From Omphiscola glabra (Eukaryota > Mollusca > Gastropoda > Lymnaeidae): DNA of 64,000 nucleotides. The number at the start of each line of letters is the position of its first letter. Within the stretch, counting starts at the first letter, position 1. The notes under the pieces were generated by a model, which was given only the letters and a program-made list of their open reading frames with translations, had not been told where the DNA came from and made no database searches. This document shows positions 22,501 through 34,569 of this stretch, one piece after another. The translations under genes and the position numbers were made by a program. The DNA lies in NCBI GenBank assembly GCA_964017045.1, contig OZ024806.1, positions 9,692,488 to 9,756,487 of the forward strand. Reading direction: 5' to 3'.

Positions 22501-25338
22501 CAGCAGATGTGACCGTGTCATAGTTGATTGTGTCAGCGGATGTGACCGTGTCATAGTTGATTGTGACAGCGGATGTGACCGTGTCATACTTGATTGTGAC
22601 AGCAGATGTGACCGTGTCATAGTTGATTGTGACAGCAGATGTGACCGTGTCATAGTTGATTGTGTCAGCAGATGTGACCGTGTCATAGTTGATTGTGACA
22701 GCAGATGTGACCGTGTCATACTTGATTGTGACAGCAGATGTGACCGTGTCATAGTTGATTGTGACAGCAGATGTGACAGTGTCATAGTTGATTGTGTCAG
22801 CAGATGTGACCGTGTCATAGTTGATTGTGACAGCAGATGTGACAGTGTCATAGTTGATTGTGTCAGCGGATGTGACCGTGTCATAGTTGATTGTGTCAGC
22901 GGACGTGACCGTGTCATACTTGATTGTGACAGCAGATGTGACCGTGTCATACTTGATTGTGACAGCAGATGTGACCGTGTCATAGTTGATTGTGACAGCA
23001 GATGTGACAGTGTCATAGTTGATTGTGTCAGCAGATGTGACCGTGTCATAGTTGATTGTGACAGCAGATGTGACCGTGTCATACTTGATTGTGACAGCAG
23101 ATGTGACCGTGTCATAGTTGATTGTGACATCAGATGTGACAGTGTCATAGTTGATTGTGACAGCAGATGTGACCGTGTCATAGTTTATTGTGACAGCAGA
23201 TGTGACAGTGTCATAGTTGATTGTGACATCAGATGTGACCGTGTCATAGTTGATTGTGACAGCGGATGTGACCGTGTCATAGTTGATTGTGACAGCGGAT
23301 GTGACCGTGTCATACTTGATTGTGACATCAGATGTGACAGTGTCATAGTTGATTGTGACATCAGATGTGACAGTGTCATAGTTGATTGTGACATCAGATG
23401 TGACCGTGTCATAGTTGATTGTGACAGCGGATGTGACCGTGTCATAGTTGATTGTGACAGCGGATGTGACCGTGTCATAGTTGATTGTGACAGCAGACGT
23501 GACCGTGTCATAGTTGATTGTGACAGCGGATGTGACCGTGTCATAGTTGATTGTGACAGCGGATGTGACCGTGTCATAGTTGATTGTGACAGCAGACGTG
23601 ACCGTGTCACAGTCGATTGTGACAGCAGATGTGACCGTGTCACAGTTGATTGTGACAGCGGATGTGACAGTGTCATAGTTGATTGTGACAGCAGATGTGA
23701 CCGTGTCATAGTTGATTGTGACAGCAGACGTGACCGTGTCACAGTTGATTGTGAGAGCAGATGTGACCGTGTCACAGTTGATTGTGACAGCGGATGTGAC
23801 CGTGTCATACTTGATTGTGACAGCAGATGTGACCGTGTCATAGTTGATTGTGACAGCAGATGTGACAGTGTCATAGTTGATTGTGTCAGCAGATGTGACC
23901 GTGTCATAGTTGATTGTGACAGCAGATGTGACAGTGTCATAGTTGATTGTGTCAGCGGATGTGACCGTGTCATAGTTGATTGTGTCAGCGGACGTGACCG
24001 TGTCATACTTGATTGTGACAGCAGATGTGACCGTGTCATACTTGATTGTGACAGCAGATGTGACCGTGTCATAGTTGATTGTGACAGCAGATGTGACAGT
24101 GTCATAGTTGATTGTGTCAGCAGATGTGACCGTGTCATAGTTGATTGTGACAGCAGATGTGACCGTGTCATACTTGATTGTGACAGCAGATGTGACCGTG
24201 TCATAGTTGATTGTGACATCAGATGTGACAGTGTCATAGTTGATTGTGACAGCAGATGTGACCGTGTCATAGTTGATTGTGACAGCAGATGTGACAGTGT
24301 CATAGTTGATTGTGACATCAGATGTGACCGTGTCATAGTTGATTGTGACAGCGGATGTGACCGTGTCATAGTTGATTGTGACAGCGGATGTGACCGTGTC
24401 ATACTTGATTGTGACATCAGATGTGACAGTGTCATAGTTGATTGTGACATCAGATGTGACAGTGTCATAGTTGATTGTGACATCAGATGTGACCGTGTCA
24501 TAGTTGATTGTGACAGCGGATGTGACCGTGTCATAGTTGATTGTGACAGCGGATGTGACCGTGTCATAGTTGATTGTGACAGCAGACGTGACCGTGTCAT
24601 AGTTGATTGTGACAGCGGATGTGACCGTGTCATAGTTGATTGTGACAGCGGATGTGACCGTGTCATAGTTGATTGTGACAGCAGACGTGACCGTGTCATA
24701 GTTGATTGTGACAGCAGATGTGACAGTGTCATAGTTGATTGTGTCAGCAGATGTGACCGTGTCATAGTTGATTGTGACATCAGATGTGACAGTGTCATAG
24801 TTGATTGTGACAGCAGATGTGACCGTGTCATAGTTGATTGTGACAGCGGATGTGACCGTGTCATAGTTGATTGTGTCAGCAGACGTGACCGTGTCATAGT
24901 TGATTGTGACAGCGGACGTGACCGTGTCATAGTTGATTGTGACAGCAGACGTGACCGTGTCATAGTTGATTGTGACAGCAGATGTGACCGTGTCATAGTT
25001 GATTGTGACAGCGGACGTGACCGTGTCATAGTTGATTGTGACAGCAGACGTGACCGTGTCATAGTTGATTGTGACAGCAGACGTGACCGTGTCATAGTTG
25101 ATTGTGACAGCAGACGTGACCGTGTCATAGTTGATTGTGACAGCAGATGTGACCGTGTCATAGTTGATTGTGACAGCAGATGTGACCGTGTCATAGTTGA
25201 TTGTGACAGCAGACGTGACCGTGTCATAGTTGATTGTGACAGCAGATGTGACCGTGTCATAGTTGATTGTGACAGCAGACGTGACCGTGTCATAGTTGAT
25301 TGTGACAGCAGATGTGACCGTGTCATAGTTGATTGTGA
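19529..25338. repeat. 33-bp satellite, about 175 units, with about 1-kb higher-order repeats
   Basis: The core TGTGACCGTGTCATAGTTGA recurs every 33 bp over 5.8 kb with substitutions but almost no length change. Variants alternate at a few fixed sites: GACAGC/GTCAGC/GACATC, GCAGATG/GCGGATG/GCAGACG, ACCGTG/ACAGTG and TAGTTG/TACTTG. Rare variant strings recur at 990 bp (30 units) and 1089 bp (33 units), showing larger block duplication. On the minus strand two frames stay open for up to 931 and 895 codons, encoding 11-residue repeats such as TINYDTVTSAV. Since 33 is eleven codons, these frames are expected from the repeat alone, and I do not call a gene. Confidence 0.97.
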
Positions 25339-25454
25339 TACCAATTTAATCAAGTATTTTCAAAATTGAAAAAAAAAATATATACAAGCAATTATTCAAA
25401 CTGCAATTTAAATAACAAGATGGCGACGCGTTCGTCTGCTTTGATATGAATTTG
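25339..25454. other. Short AT-rich satellite edge
   Basis: The satellite ends abruptly in AT-rich DNA with an A run at about 25369-25377. Confidence 0.5.
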
Positions 25455-25680
25455 TGCAGCTGTGTAGCGAGAGGTAAAGCCGCCCGGGAGGGGCAAAGCC
25501 TTTTGCCGCCCCCCCTCTGCCCTCCTCCTCCCCTTCCCCCCCCCCCCCACGGCTTACAAGGGGAAAAAAAAATAACTGCAGTTGGTCGAAACTGCCACCA
25601 CTAAATATAAAGGGGGGAAAATGTGTCCCCCTTGTCGGACCGGCCCCCCCTACCCTCCGCACCCCCCATTCCTACGCCAC
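25455..25680. mobile_element. Probable remnant of a short hAT-like element
   Basis: One edge reads GTGTAGCGAGAGG and the other CCATTCCTACGCCACTT, resembling family A ends (CAGTGGCGTAGCGAG and its complement). The interior is G/C-run rich and not alignable, and I could not find a target duplication. Confidence 0.4.
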
Positions 25681-25892
25681 TTTATTTGTGTTAAGGGAAG
25701 CTGTTTGATGCACACACACTACTCACGCGCAGCTCATTGATTTAGAAAAAAAACAACAACACACTCATCTAGGCACATCAAGAACCACGTGACCCCATGC
25801 TCACGTGCACACGAATGGTTTGATACTTTGTGTCTAGACGAGGGTTTTTATTTGCACGGGACTCGTGTACTTTTATCTGGTCGTGTCTTTTT

Positions 25893-26480
25893 GGTGGAGT
25901 GCGGAAGGGGGGGGGCTAGTGTTTGGTGGAGTACGGGGGCTACTGTTTGGTGGAGTACTGGGGGCTAGTGTTTGGTGGAGTACGGGGGGCTAGTGTTTGG
26001 TGGAGTACGGGGGTACTTGTTGGTGTGGTACAAGTCTACTTTTTGGTGGAGTACGGGGGGGGCTAGTGTTAGGTGGAGTACGGGGGGCTACTGTTTGGTG
26101 GAGTACTGGGGGCTACTGTTTGCTGAAGAACGGGGGGCTAGTGTTTCGTGGAGTACGGGGGCTAGTGTTTCGTGGAGTACTGGGGCTAGTGTTTCGTGGA
26201 GTTACGGGGGTACTTGTTGGTGGGGTACGAGTTTACTTTTTGGTGGAGTACGGGGGGGGGGCTAGTGTTTGGTGGAGTACGGGGGGCTAGTGTTTGGTGT
26301 AGTACGGGGGTACTTGTTGGTGGGGTACGAGTTTATTTTTTGGTGGAGTACGGGGGGGGCGGGGGGAGCTAGTGTTTGGTGGAGTACAGGGGCTACTGTT
26401 TGGTGGAGTACAGGGTTACTGTTGATTGAGTACGCGGGTACTGTTTGCTGGAGTACGGGGGCAACTGTTTGATGGGGTAA
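25893..26480. repeat. Minisatellite of about 24-26 bp, roughly 22 units
   Basis: The unit TTTGGTGGAGTACGGGGG plus CTAGTG or CTACTG repeats with unit length drifting as the G run varies from 4 to 10. A second-order pattern (TACTTGTTGGTGGGGTACGA) returns at about 26010, 26210 and 26308. The G-run length changes explain the frame shifting. Confidence 0.93.
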
Positions 26481-26974
26481 TCCTATACTTCCGGCAACAA
26501 CAAAAAGAAATCCTCTAAAGTTTTCTACTGTGATCTGATGCTTGTCATACTTCTTTTTTGTCTTGTTTTCTGATGAAGACTCTAAGCCTTAACGTCAAAA
26601 TCGTTTGCCCTGTCTACGAATTCAAGTCGAGCACACCTTGTTCTTACACTTCATTTGCACAACTTGAATGCAGTCCATCAATTATTACCTGATGGATATC
26701 GGTTTGTTGACTGCTTTGGATCAATAACAGGATGGACGCATTTCCGGTGGACCTCATCACCTGAATTATATATTAAGGGGACTGCTTGCTCAAGAGGTCA
26801 CCAATAGATATCTAGATTATTATTTTAGAAATATAGCTGCAAGTATGTTAATGTTTATAACATCAAACCCATCCACGTTATTTTCGTTCAAATATGGCCC
26901 TAAAGATGTTTAGGTTCATTTTTTTAAAGAAAAAAAAAAAAAAAGATATTGTTATCATTTAAAAAAAAAAAACA
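26481..26974. other. Single-copy AT-rich spacer
   Basis: Contains A runs at about 26930-26945 and 26961-26972. No gene or repeat is recognised. Confidence 0.5.
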
Positions 26975-27365
26975 ATGCCTAAAAATAAATGCGGCCTTAA
27001 CAATAAATACTGTATTGACAATAAATACGGCCCAGCAATAAATAAGCCCTAACATTAAATAAGGCCCAGCAAAAAATAAGCCCTAACATTAAATACGGCG
27101 CTAGCAATAACTATATATACGGCCTTAACAAAAAATACGGCCTTAACAATGAAGACGGCCTAAAAATAATTACGGAATTAACGATAAATACTGCCCCAGC
27201 AATAAATACGAACTTAATAATAAAGAATGCCCCAGCAATAAATACGAATTTAACAATAAATACGGCCCCAGCTATAATTACGGCGCCCACAACGAAAATG
27301 GCCTAAACATAAATACATCACAAATGCGGCCCTAATAATCAATACAGCAATAACATTTAAATACG
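26975..27365. repeat. Decayed tandem repeat of about 20 bp
   Basis: AACAATAAATACGGCC-type phrases recur about 15 times with variable spacing. This appears to be an old minisatellite next to the much more regular 15-bp array. Confidence 0.8.
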
Positions 27366-27375
27366 ACCCTGACGA

Positions 27376-27760
27376 ACTAAAAGTTTGTAATAAAGAGCCA
27401 TATTGTAAAGAGCCATATTGTAAAGAGCCATATTGTAAAGAGCCATATTGTAAAGAGCCATATTGTAAAGAGCCATATCGTAAAGAGCTATATTGTAAAG
27501 AGCCATATTGTAAAGAGCCATATTGTAAAGAGCCACATTGTAAAGAGCCATATTGTAAAGAGCCATATCGTAAAGAGCCATATTGTAAAGAGCCATATCG
27601 TAAAGAACCATATTGTAAAGAGCCATATTGTAAAGAGTCATATTGTAAAGAGCCATATTGTAAAGAGCCATATTGTAAAGAGCCATATTGTAAAGAGCCA
27701 TATTGTAAAGAGCCATATTGTAAAGAGCCATATTGTAAAGAGCCGTATTGTTTGTTATTC
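27376..27760. repeat. 15-bp minisatellite, about 25 units
   Basis: The unit TAAAGAGCCATATTG repeats with only scattered C/T or A/G changes. Fifteen is a multiple of three, so a minus-strand open frame with an NMALY pentapeptide repeat spans it. The frame has no supporting feature. Confidence 0.96.
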
Positions 27761-27904
27761 GTTCAAAAAAAAAATGGCCGTAACGCGGTGAACGTTTGTC
27801 ATAAACTGCCATTTTATTGTTGTGGAGATATGGCCGCAAGGTGTGTCACGTAAAACAAATAAATTGTTTCTCGCTCTGCCGAGAACGTGTTTTTTTTTTT
27901 TGTA

Positions 27905-28385
27905 CATCAGGTGAGTGATGGCTAATAAGGGAGGGGGTGCTATGATGTGAGAGGGGGTGTTATGATGTGGGAGTGGGTGGCGCGATGTTGGTGGGGGTGG
28001 CTAATGTTAGAGAGGATGTCTAATGTGGAAGGAGGCGTAATGATATGGGGAGGGGGTGTAATGATGTGATAGGGGGTGACATGATGTGGGAGGGTTGGCT
28101 AATGTGGGAGGTGGCGGCATGATGTGGGAGGAGTGGCTTGATATGGGTGGGTTGGCATGATGCGGGAGAGATGGCTAATGTGGGAGGAGGCGGCATGATG
28201 TGGGAAGGAGTGGCTTGATATGGGTGGGTTGGCATGATGCTGGAGAGATGGCTAATGTGGGAGGAGGCGGCATGATGTGGGGAGGAGTGGCTAATGTTGG
28301 AGGAGGTGGCATGATGGCTAATTTGGGAAGGGGGATGGCTAATGTGGGAGGAGTAACATCATGTTGGAGGGATGCCTCTAGTAGG
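27905..28385. repeat. Degenerate G-rich tandem repeat
   Basis: Phrases such as GGCTAATGTGGGAGGAGG and GGCATGATGTGGGAG alternate about 20 times. A 60-bp higher-order unit is visible at about 28107-28290. The strand is purine-rich. Confidence 0.85.
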
Positions 28386-29003
28386 TTGTGATCATTATTT
28401 TATATTAATGGTTCAATACTAAGGAGGCAGAGATTTTTTTAAACATAAAAGTTATTGAGGGGAACCGTTGAAAATTGTAGAAGATAAAAAAAACCACACG
28501 ATTTCTACACGTATGTTTATATTACAAAATTATTATTTATTTTTTTTGGATACGTAAAATGGACAAGTCAATTTATAAATATTTATAATTTATAAATTGT
28601 CTTGTCTATTATTTTCATTTTTTTTTTTCAATATTTATTCAAATTTATGATCCTAGCTTCAACGTTTATTTAAAACAATACGCGATGTATATCTTTCTTG
28701 TATTTATTACCTCCAATTTCTCGCTCCCCCCCCTTTCCCCTTGAAATCACCCGTTTGTCTGGGCCTGGCCATAGGTACGAAAAGTACGTTTTAAACAAAT
28801 GTCCACCCTCCTTACGCCCACGTCTGCTCGCTTGAAGAATTCGATTTGGATCCTGGTTTACTGCCAATCTGGCCTAGAGGTATTCCCGGTCTGCCTTAAG
28901 ACTAATAAAATTTAAACAGAAACAGTATTCAAACCCACTCCCCCCACCCCCTCTTTTTTTTTTTGACCACGCGCTGATGCTCAATGCCAGAGAAAACTAT
29001 AAA
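28386..29003. other. AT-rich then pyrimidine-rich spacer
   Basis: No gene is recognised. A near-palindromic TTATAAAT/ATTTATAA cluster lies at about 28570-28600, and C/T runs occur near 28720-28740 and 28937-28965. Confidence 0.45.
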
Positions 29004-29264
29004 TTACCAATGGTAATCTAGGTCTCCACAACGGACTCGCTGACAATGAAACGGGGTAAGGGGGGGTTGGGGGGAGCGAGGAGCTCTTCTTTGTGGTAAC
29101 CACAATACGCTAGTTGTCCGACACGGCTCTTTGGGGTCCCCCGGGGGACCCATGCCACCGGCATTAGCCTTTTCAGCGGGACTTACCAAATCATCAATCA
29201 ATATCGGAGCTTGGAGGATCAAGCCTTCTGGGAGCCGCCTTAATCCGCCGCCGCTGGGACACAC
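29004..29264 (-). other. Unassigned GC-rich open frame containing a perfect palindrome
   Basis: An 86-codon minus-strand frame covers this segment, which is more GC-balanced than its surroundings. The frame includes LILQAPILIDDLVSP and is not recognisable. It contains the 18-bp palindrome GGGTCCCCCGGGGGACCC at 29134-29151. It could be a decayed transposon or exon; neither can be supported. Confidence 0.25.
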
Positions 29265-29938
29265 ACACGCACAAAAAAAAAAAGGTTTCGAGTGTAGATA
29301 ATGGAGAAGGATGTTTTGGGCTCTTCTCGACGACCTGTCAATGCTGATGTACGCTTTTTAAAAGGTAGTTAACTCCGGCGCCCGCGGAACCGGTAAGCTC
29401 CTGGAGCTGGAAGTCATTATTGTAGAAACCCGAAAGAATGCTGCGGGAGTTGGGGGGGGGGGGTGGTGTGCTTTGGGGGGGGGGTAATGACTTTTGGGGT
29501 CGGTTGCATTAATTGTTATCCTGGACTAAATGAATTTTTAACCAAGATAAGATGTCTCCGGGAAAACGACCGAATGACACGTCTTCTCGGTCGTTGTATT
29601 ACTGTTGGGGAGAAAAACTGGAGAATGAGGAGATCTTGAGTGTCTGATTTTCTTGTCATTTACTATTTTTTTTTCCAAAAAAAAAAAAAAAAACCTAACC
29701 CTAACCACATGCAAGAGAGCTTGAATTTTAATGAACTTAATTTATGTCACCCGAAACCATTTTCCGACACTTATTGCTACTGCGACACCCCTCGACACCC
29801 ATCGACACCCCTCGACAACAAAACCAATCGGTTAACCTCCACAAGTTCGATCCCGCACCTATTCCTTCGCCCACCACCCTGCGTTTGCTTTATTAAGATA
29901 AGTACGGGGGGGGGGGGGGGGGGGGAGGACTGCGTTTA
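29265..29938. other. Spacer with G/A homopolymers
   Basis: Contains G runs near 29453-29463 and 29475-29484, an A run near 29677-29693 followed by ACCTAACCCTAACC (two telomere-like units), and a 20-G run at 29906-29925. No gene is recognised. Confidence 0.55.
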
Positions 29939-29946
29939 GGTTAAAG

Positions 29947-30300
29947 CAGGGGTGGGCAAACTTTTTGGGCTAAATTGAAAACTGTAAAGCTATTGGGGGG
30001 CTCGCTTGTATAGTATGTCCAATTTTTAAATGACGATAAACGTGTCTCAATATTAACATAGGTAAATTAGCATTTTAGCATTGCATGACCAAAGTCGAGA
30101 ACTGTTTTAAAAAATAGAAAATTAGAAAGAAATTTGATCAAAAACGTTAAAACAATCATAACGGTGCATGAAACTCTGTAAAATCTAACAAAGTAACTTA
30201 AAACAGAGTAAATTTTTATATTTCTAAATGCCATCGAGGGCCGCATAATATCAGTTGCCTAGCCGCATGCGGCCCACTGACCGTTGTTTTCCCACCCCTG
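29947..30300 (+). mobile_element. hAT-like element, family E (354 bp), with 7/8 target duplication
   Basis: Begins CAGGGGTGGGCAAACTTTTTG and ends GTTTTCCCACCCCTG. It is flanked by ggttaaag (29939-29946) and gcttaaag (30301-30308). Near the 3' end is GGCCGCATGCGGCCC-type sequence, common in Charlie-like hAT elements. The interior is AT-rich with no coding capacity. Confidence 0.85.
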
Positions 30301-30598
30301 GCTTAAAGCAATAAGAAATATACAAAGCGAAGGCGAAAAACCTGAAAGAGGACGACCAAAAAAAAGTAATAATAAAGCATTTCGGGCTAAAAATGCGCTT
30401 CCACAGCAAAGAAACACAGAGCCAAAACTTGAGTTTGTGGTAAGGTTTTTGGAGTGTATTTCCCATCTGTTCGCTTGTATTATGATTCAGAGGGCAATGA
30501 CCTCTGGCAGGTGGGTACTGTCAATTGGGGTCATTATGTCAACATCATTTAGAAACGTGTGGGCTATTTGTTTACCGCATGGGGACGCAGGAGAGCCC

Positions 30599-31123
30599 GG
30601 GCTTAAGCGCTGGTAATTACATCGAGCCGTCAGAGGTGTTTGTTTATTAAGCGTCTGGTGGGACTCGTGGACTGCTTTCTATTCGGGGTATTTGGTATTG
30701 AGAGTATATTACCAATAATTGTAAATGTTTGAAAGAAAGTATGGTTCAATAATGAGTTCAATAGCGCGCAAAATAGTATTCCCATAACAACGCTAAATGA
30801 TATATTATTTACATAACGCAACTGCGTTTGGCGCGTCATATTTTCTTTCTTTGTGGGAAATGAAATTGTCTCAATATAAGTATGGTGGTAAAAAAAAAAT
30901 TATTTTTAAAAGTGGTTGGGGCGGTCATCAGAATATATAATATAAGTTCATGGGCTTGAAATAAAGTGTGCGGTGACGTATCATGGGGGGGGGGGGGGGC
31001 GAGGGTGTAGCAAAAATTGGGATTCTTAAATGTGCGTTACTTGAGTTCATGTTTTGTCAAGTAGCTTTAGTAGATGGGAAGTTCACGCACTGCTGTCGCC
31101 AATGTTTGGCGTGCTATATCTAA
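30599..31123 (+). mobile_element. Helitron-like non-autonomous copy with single terminal unit
   Basis: The body shares GGACTCGTGGACTGCTT, TTCAATAATGAGTTCAATAG and GCAACTGCGTTTGGCGCG with copies at 54050 and 60206. It ends AGATGGGAAGTTCACGCACT, then TGTCGCCAATGTTTGGCG (a potential hairpin), then TGCTATATCTAA followed by T. CTAA-T fits the Helitron CTRR-T rule. The G6 of sister copies is 15 G here (30985-30999). The 5' end is approximate. Confidence 0.75.
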
Positions 31124-33174
31124 TTTTACTAAATACTTTATTTGTTTCTGATTTTTTTTTTTTAATGAAATTGCGTGTGGTTCATGTTCCTATTCTTTCT
31201 AATTGATTTGGATAACAAACGTATCAAAAAATTCTCAAAACCATTTTTCTTTAATTTAAAAAAATGAAACTAAAATTATTTTTTTTAAAAACCTTTTCTT
31301 TTAATTTTTTAGAAAAAAAGCTTCACGTGTGATTTGTCAGCTGTTTGTTGTCGTATGCAGGAGTAAAAGAAATCGTTAGAATTTTAGTTTTTCAAAGTTA
31401 TCCTGATTCTACATGATAATCTCTCCTCCCTTCCCTACTCTACCCCCCCCCCCCCTCGCAAACGATTACGGCCTGGGAACACTTACAGCTGTTAGATATT
31501 TCCCGATTTAATTTATAAAGTTGAAGAGAAGGTCAGGTTATGGGGGGTGGGGGGGGGCCAGCCGGCGTAAGTTAAACTATGCCAACCAGAGTGGCCATTA
31601 GTGACCATCAGCCATGTACTAACAGCCCTGTAAACAGAGATGCTGTGAGATTCTAACATTAGTCTAAACTAATGCCACACAACGGGGCCAAGTTATTTCT
31701 TTTTAGGTGTGTCACTGTGATGTTAGTTTACCAAAGAGCCGAACTCCAATCCTGATTCAGTGGTCATCCATGTCTTCTCTGGATATGAAGGCTGTCTTAC
31801 ATTTAAAAGTTTCTTCAAACAAAAGATCTGTCTGAGACACAAGACACTCTGTTGGTCTCCTCTTTGTAACAGAACTTTAACGTTAGGTTCGGATCGACTT
31901 CCGGATTTTGACGGTGATACCTATTGCCATTTTTTTTGACAACCGCTGCGACGCAAGCGGCGCCAAGTTGTATTGACTGTTGTCATTTCCCTGGGATCCA
32001 CTGGCTGCGTGGTGAGTTAGGGATCTGCTGCATTGGGCTTGGGCAACAGCTGGTTGCCATAAAAACACCCACCAGACGAAGTAGCGGCACTGCAGAGCTT
32101 TTTTTTAAAATGTAAAACAAAGGAATGTAAATAGAAGGCAGACGCAACCACCTTGTCTCGCGACATGGCTTGTAAGAACCGTGTGCCCTGGATTAGTCAC
32201 TGACTTACAACGGATCGACCGAAACGGGCAGAATATGCGGGAAACGAACCCCCTTGAAGCAGCAAAAAAAAAGAAAAAGAGCATTGCGGATGGGCAAATT
32301 TATCCAGGGGTCAAGGTTCCCCAGCGAGGCTCGCAGCCGCACATTTTTGTCCACGCCTCTGAGCTATATTCATACTCTAATGACCCACCCGCTTAACGCC
32401 GAATATTTATTTCACCAACTATTTCAGAGGAACATCTCATTAAGCGCAGTTATCGGGAATTTCAACTTCGTGAAATCCGTGTCATCACATTTCTTTCCTC
32501 TTCCCCTTGAACGAGTCTGTGTGCCGATTTTCAGCTCAAGAGCTTGACGGTAAGTCACGAAGCCGTCCGAAGATTTTTGCCAGCCACACGGGAGCAAACC
32601 CGAAGTTAATATAACAGGATTGCTTTAAAAAAGACAAAACGGAGAGATATCGGAAAATGATCGTTTAAAATTGATAACAAAAAATAAAGAAAAAAAAATT
32701 GATTAAATAAAACTCCGTGATTCTTTTAGCAATGATGTAATAAAAAATTCATCGATATCAAATTAGCATTGATCATTTAATACCCGAATTTCAAGAGTTA
32801 TATCTATTCTTTTGATTGCTTTCAAATATTAAGGTTGCAGCACACCCAGAGCTGAATAATCGTGTACACTCAGCGTGAGTGCAATACCCCCCCCCCCCCC
32901 CAAACCAAATCACCAAAACTAATTATGGAACAGAATATAAATATTACCAACAAACAATGAAGCTTTTTTTCATTCACCCCGGGACTAATCCCGTCTAAAA
33001 AAAGCCGCCAATTAGCAGCCATTAATGCCAACACTGTTTGCCGTCGTCACCAATCAGCGCCGGGGAGTGGATTACCTTGGGGGTCAGCAGTTTCCTCTGG
33101 GGACAGGCACTGAGCCCGAGATAACCGCTATTTGGCGGCATTCCAACATCGAACTTGTTCAATGACATTCTTGT
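31124..33174. other. Two kilobases without a recognisable gene
   Basis: The sequence looks single-copy and moderately AT-rich, with C runs near 31444-31455 and 32887-32901 and a G-rich patch near 31541-31557. Short open frames at 31880-32115 and 32180-32550 end in poly-A-coded lysines or lack motifs. No LINE, hAT or Helitron-like homology is visible. If the window has a host exon or regulatory element, this is one of the better places to look. Confidence 0.5.
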
Positions 33175-33535
33175 TCTAGGCGTACGCGACTAGGAAATTC
33201 ATACGACTCTTATTCCAAGTCTACGCTATTAAGTTATTCATGCGGCTCTTATTTCAAGTCTGCGCTATTAAGCAATTCGTGGGGCTCTTATTTCAAGTCT
33301 GCGCTATTAAGCAATTCACGCGGCTCTTATTTCAAGTCTGCGCTATTAAGCAATTCATGCGGCTCTTATTTCAAGTGCGCGATTAAGCAATTCATACGAC
33401 TCTAATTCCAAATCTTACACTCTTAAACAATTCATACGACTCTTATTCCTAGTCTACGCTACTAAGCGATTTGTACGACTCTTATTCCAAATCTTACACT
33501 ATTAAACAAGGCATACGACTCTTATTCCTGACTTA
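33175..33535. repeat. Minisatellite of about 39 bp, roughly 9 units
   Basis: CTCTTATTTCAAGTCTGCGC plus TATTAAGCAATTCAT repeats at about 39-bp spacing. The centre is regular and both edges diverge (TACGACTCTTATTCC forms). Confidence 0.92.
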
Positions 33536-33773
33536 TTGTTTTTTTTTTTTTAATAAGTATATCTTCTTTTATCTATATACTGCTTCTGGTGCGTCCTGCT
33601 TCCTTTTCGAAACTGCCCTCCCCAACTCCACACGTTTCCTATTAATCGTACTGATAGAAAAAATGCTGGCATGCGCGATGTGTGAAGTGTGAACTCGTGT
33701 AAAAAAGATATTTAAAGGGAGGCGACTTTTAAATTAATCAATAAAGAGCCACACGTATGGCTTAGGACTGTCT

Positions 33774-33922
33774 ACCTTTTTAGCGCCCCCAATACCTTTT
33801 TAGCGCCCCCCCCCTTTATTCGAAAACCATACAATATATAGTAAAATATACCATTTGGCGCCCCTTTGTGAGAAGCGCCCGGGGCATGATGCCCCCCTTG
33901 CTCCCCCCTCACTACGCCACTG
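33774..33922 (+). mobile_element. hAT-like family A copy, 5'-truncated
   Basis: Matches 71-237 from the TACCTTTTTAGCGCC segment to the end ACTACGCCACTG. The TACCTTTTTAGCGCC segment is duplicated, as in the copy at 37288-37471. The CAG end and left target duplication are missing. Confidence 0.85.
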
Positions 33923-34199
33923 AACCATATTTTAATATATTTCACAGGGTGAACTCATTTTGATATAAAATCTACCTAATACAAGACCAACAACCTTTGA
34001 ATTATGACCCCCACTTTTCTGGTGCTCTGGTTATTCAAGTTTATTGACCCAGCTGTCCTTATGCTTCGACTACATAACGTCCTCGAACCTTTCATTTTGA
34101 CCCCGATGAACAATACAGTTATTGTTGACCCAGTCGGTAATTTCATTTGTGCTATGAATTAGCGCGCAGATTTATGGCAAGAGGCTATTGATGGCTATC

Positions 34200-34569
34200 C
34201 AGTGGGTTAGCCAGGGCTTAGGGCGCTCGGGGCGGTCCTCCATTCTGTCACCCCCCCCCCCCCCCCAATCCAAGAAAGACACAAAGGATACACAAAATAT
34301 AAGCGATATACATAATATTAAATGGGCTAAAATTGACGTCTCCCCCCCCCCCCCCCCATTTCCTTTCCCAAAAGAAAATTGGCCTCCAGGGGGTTAAACC
34401 CCCCTCACCCCCCTGTCTACCCCACTTGCTCTACCCTTCCAAAAACCTTACCACATTTATTACAGTAGTATTGATAGATAAACCCCACCTACGGATTTTT
34501 GTAACGATACCCCTCTTCCACGGTAATCCTCCCCCCCCCACATCCGTACTCCCCCTTCCTACGCCTCTG
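34200..34569. mobile_element. Candidate hAT-like element with C-rich interior
   Basis: Starts CAGTGGGTTAGCCAGGG and ends CTTCCTACGCCTCTG, giving imperfect inverted ends of the family A/C type. The interior holds C runs near 34250-34266 and 34341-34357. No matching target duplication is visible, so this is tentative. Confidence 0.45.

Noticed and set aside
19457..25353. Four very long minus-strand open frames (337 to 931 codons) as possible repeat proteins
   Set aside because: They coincide exactly with a 33-bp satellite, two frames are open at once, breaks are random substitutions, and no signal peptide or unique flanking domain is present.
27357..27839. 160-codon minus-strand frame with NMALY repeats
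   Set aside because: It is the translation of a 15-bp minisatellite.
29692..29706. True telomere sequence
   Set aside because: Only two CCCTAA-like units occur, in the middle of ordinary sequence.
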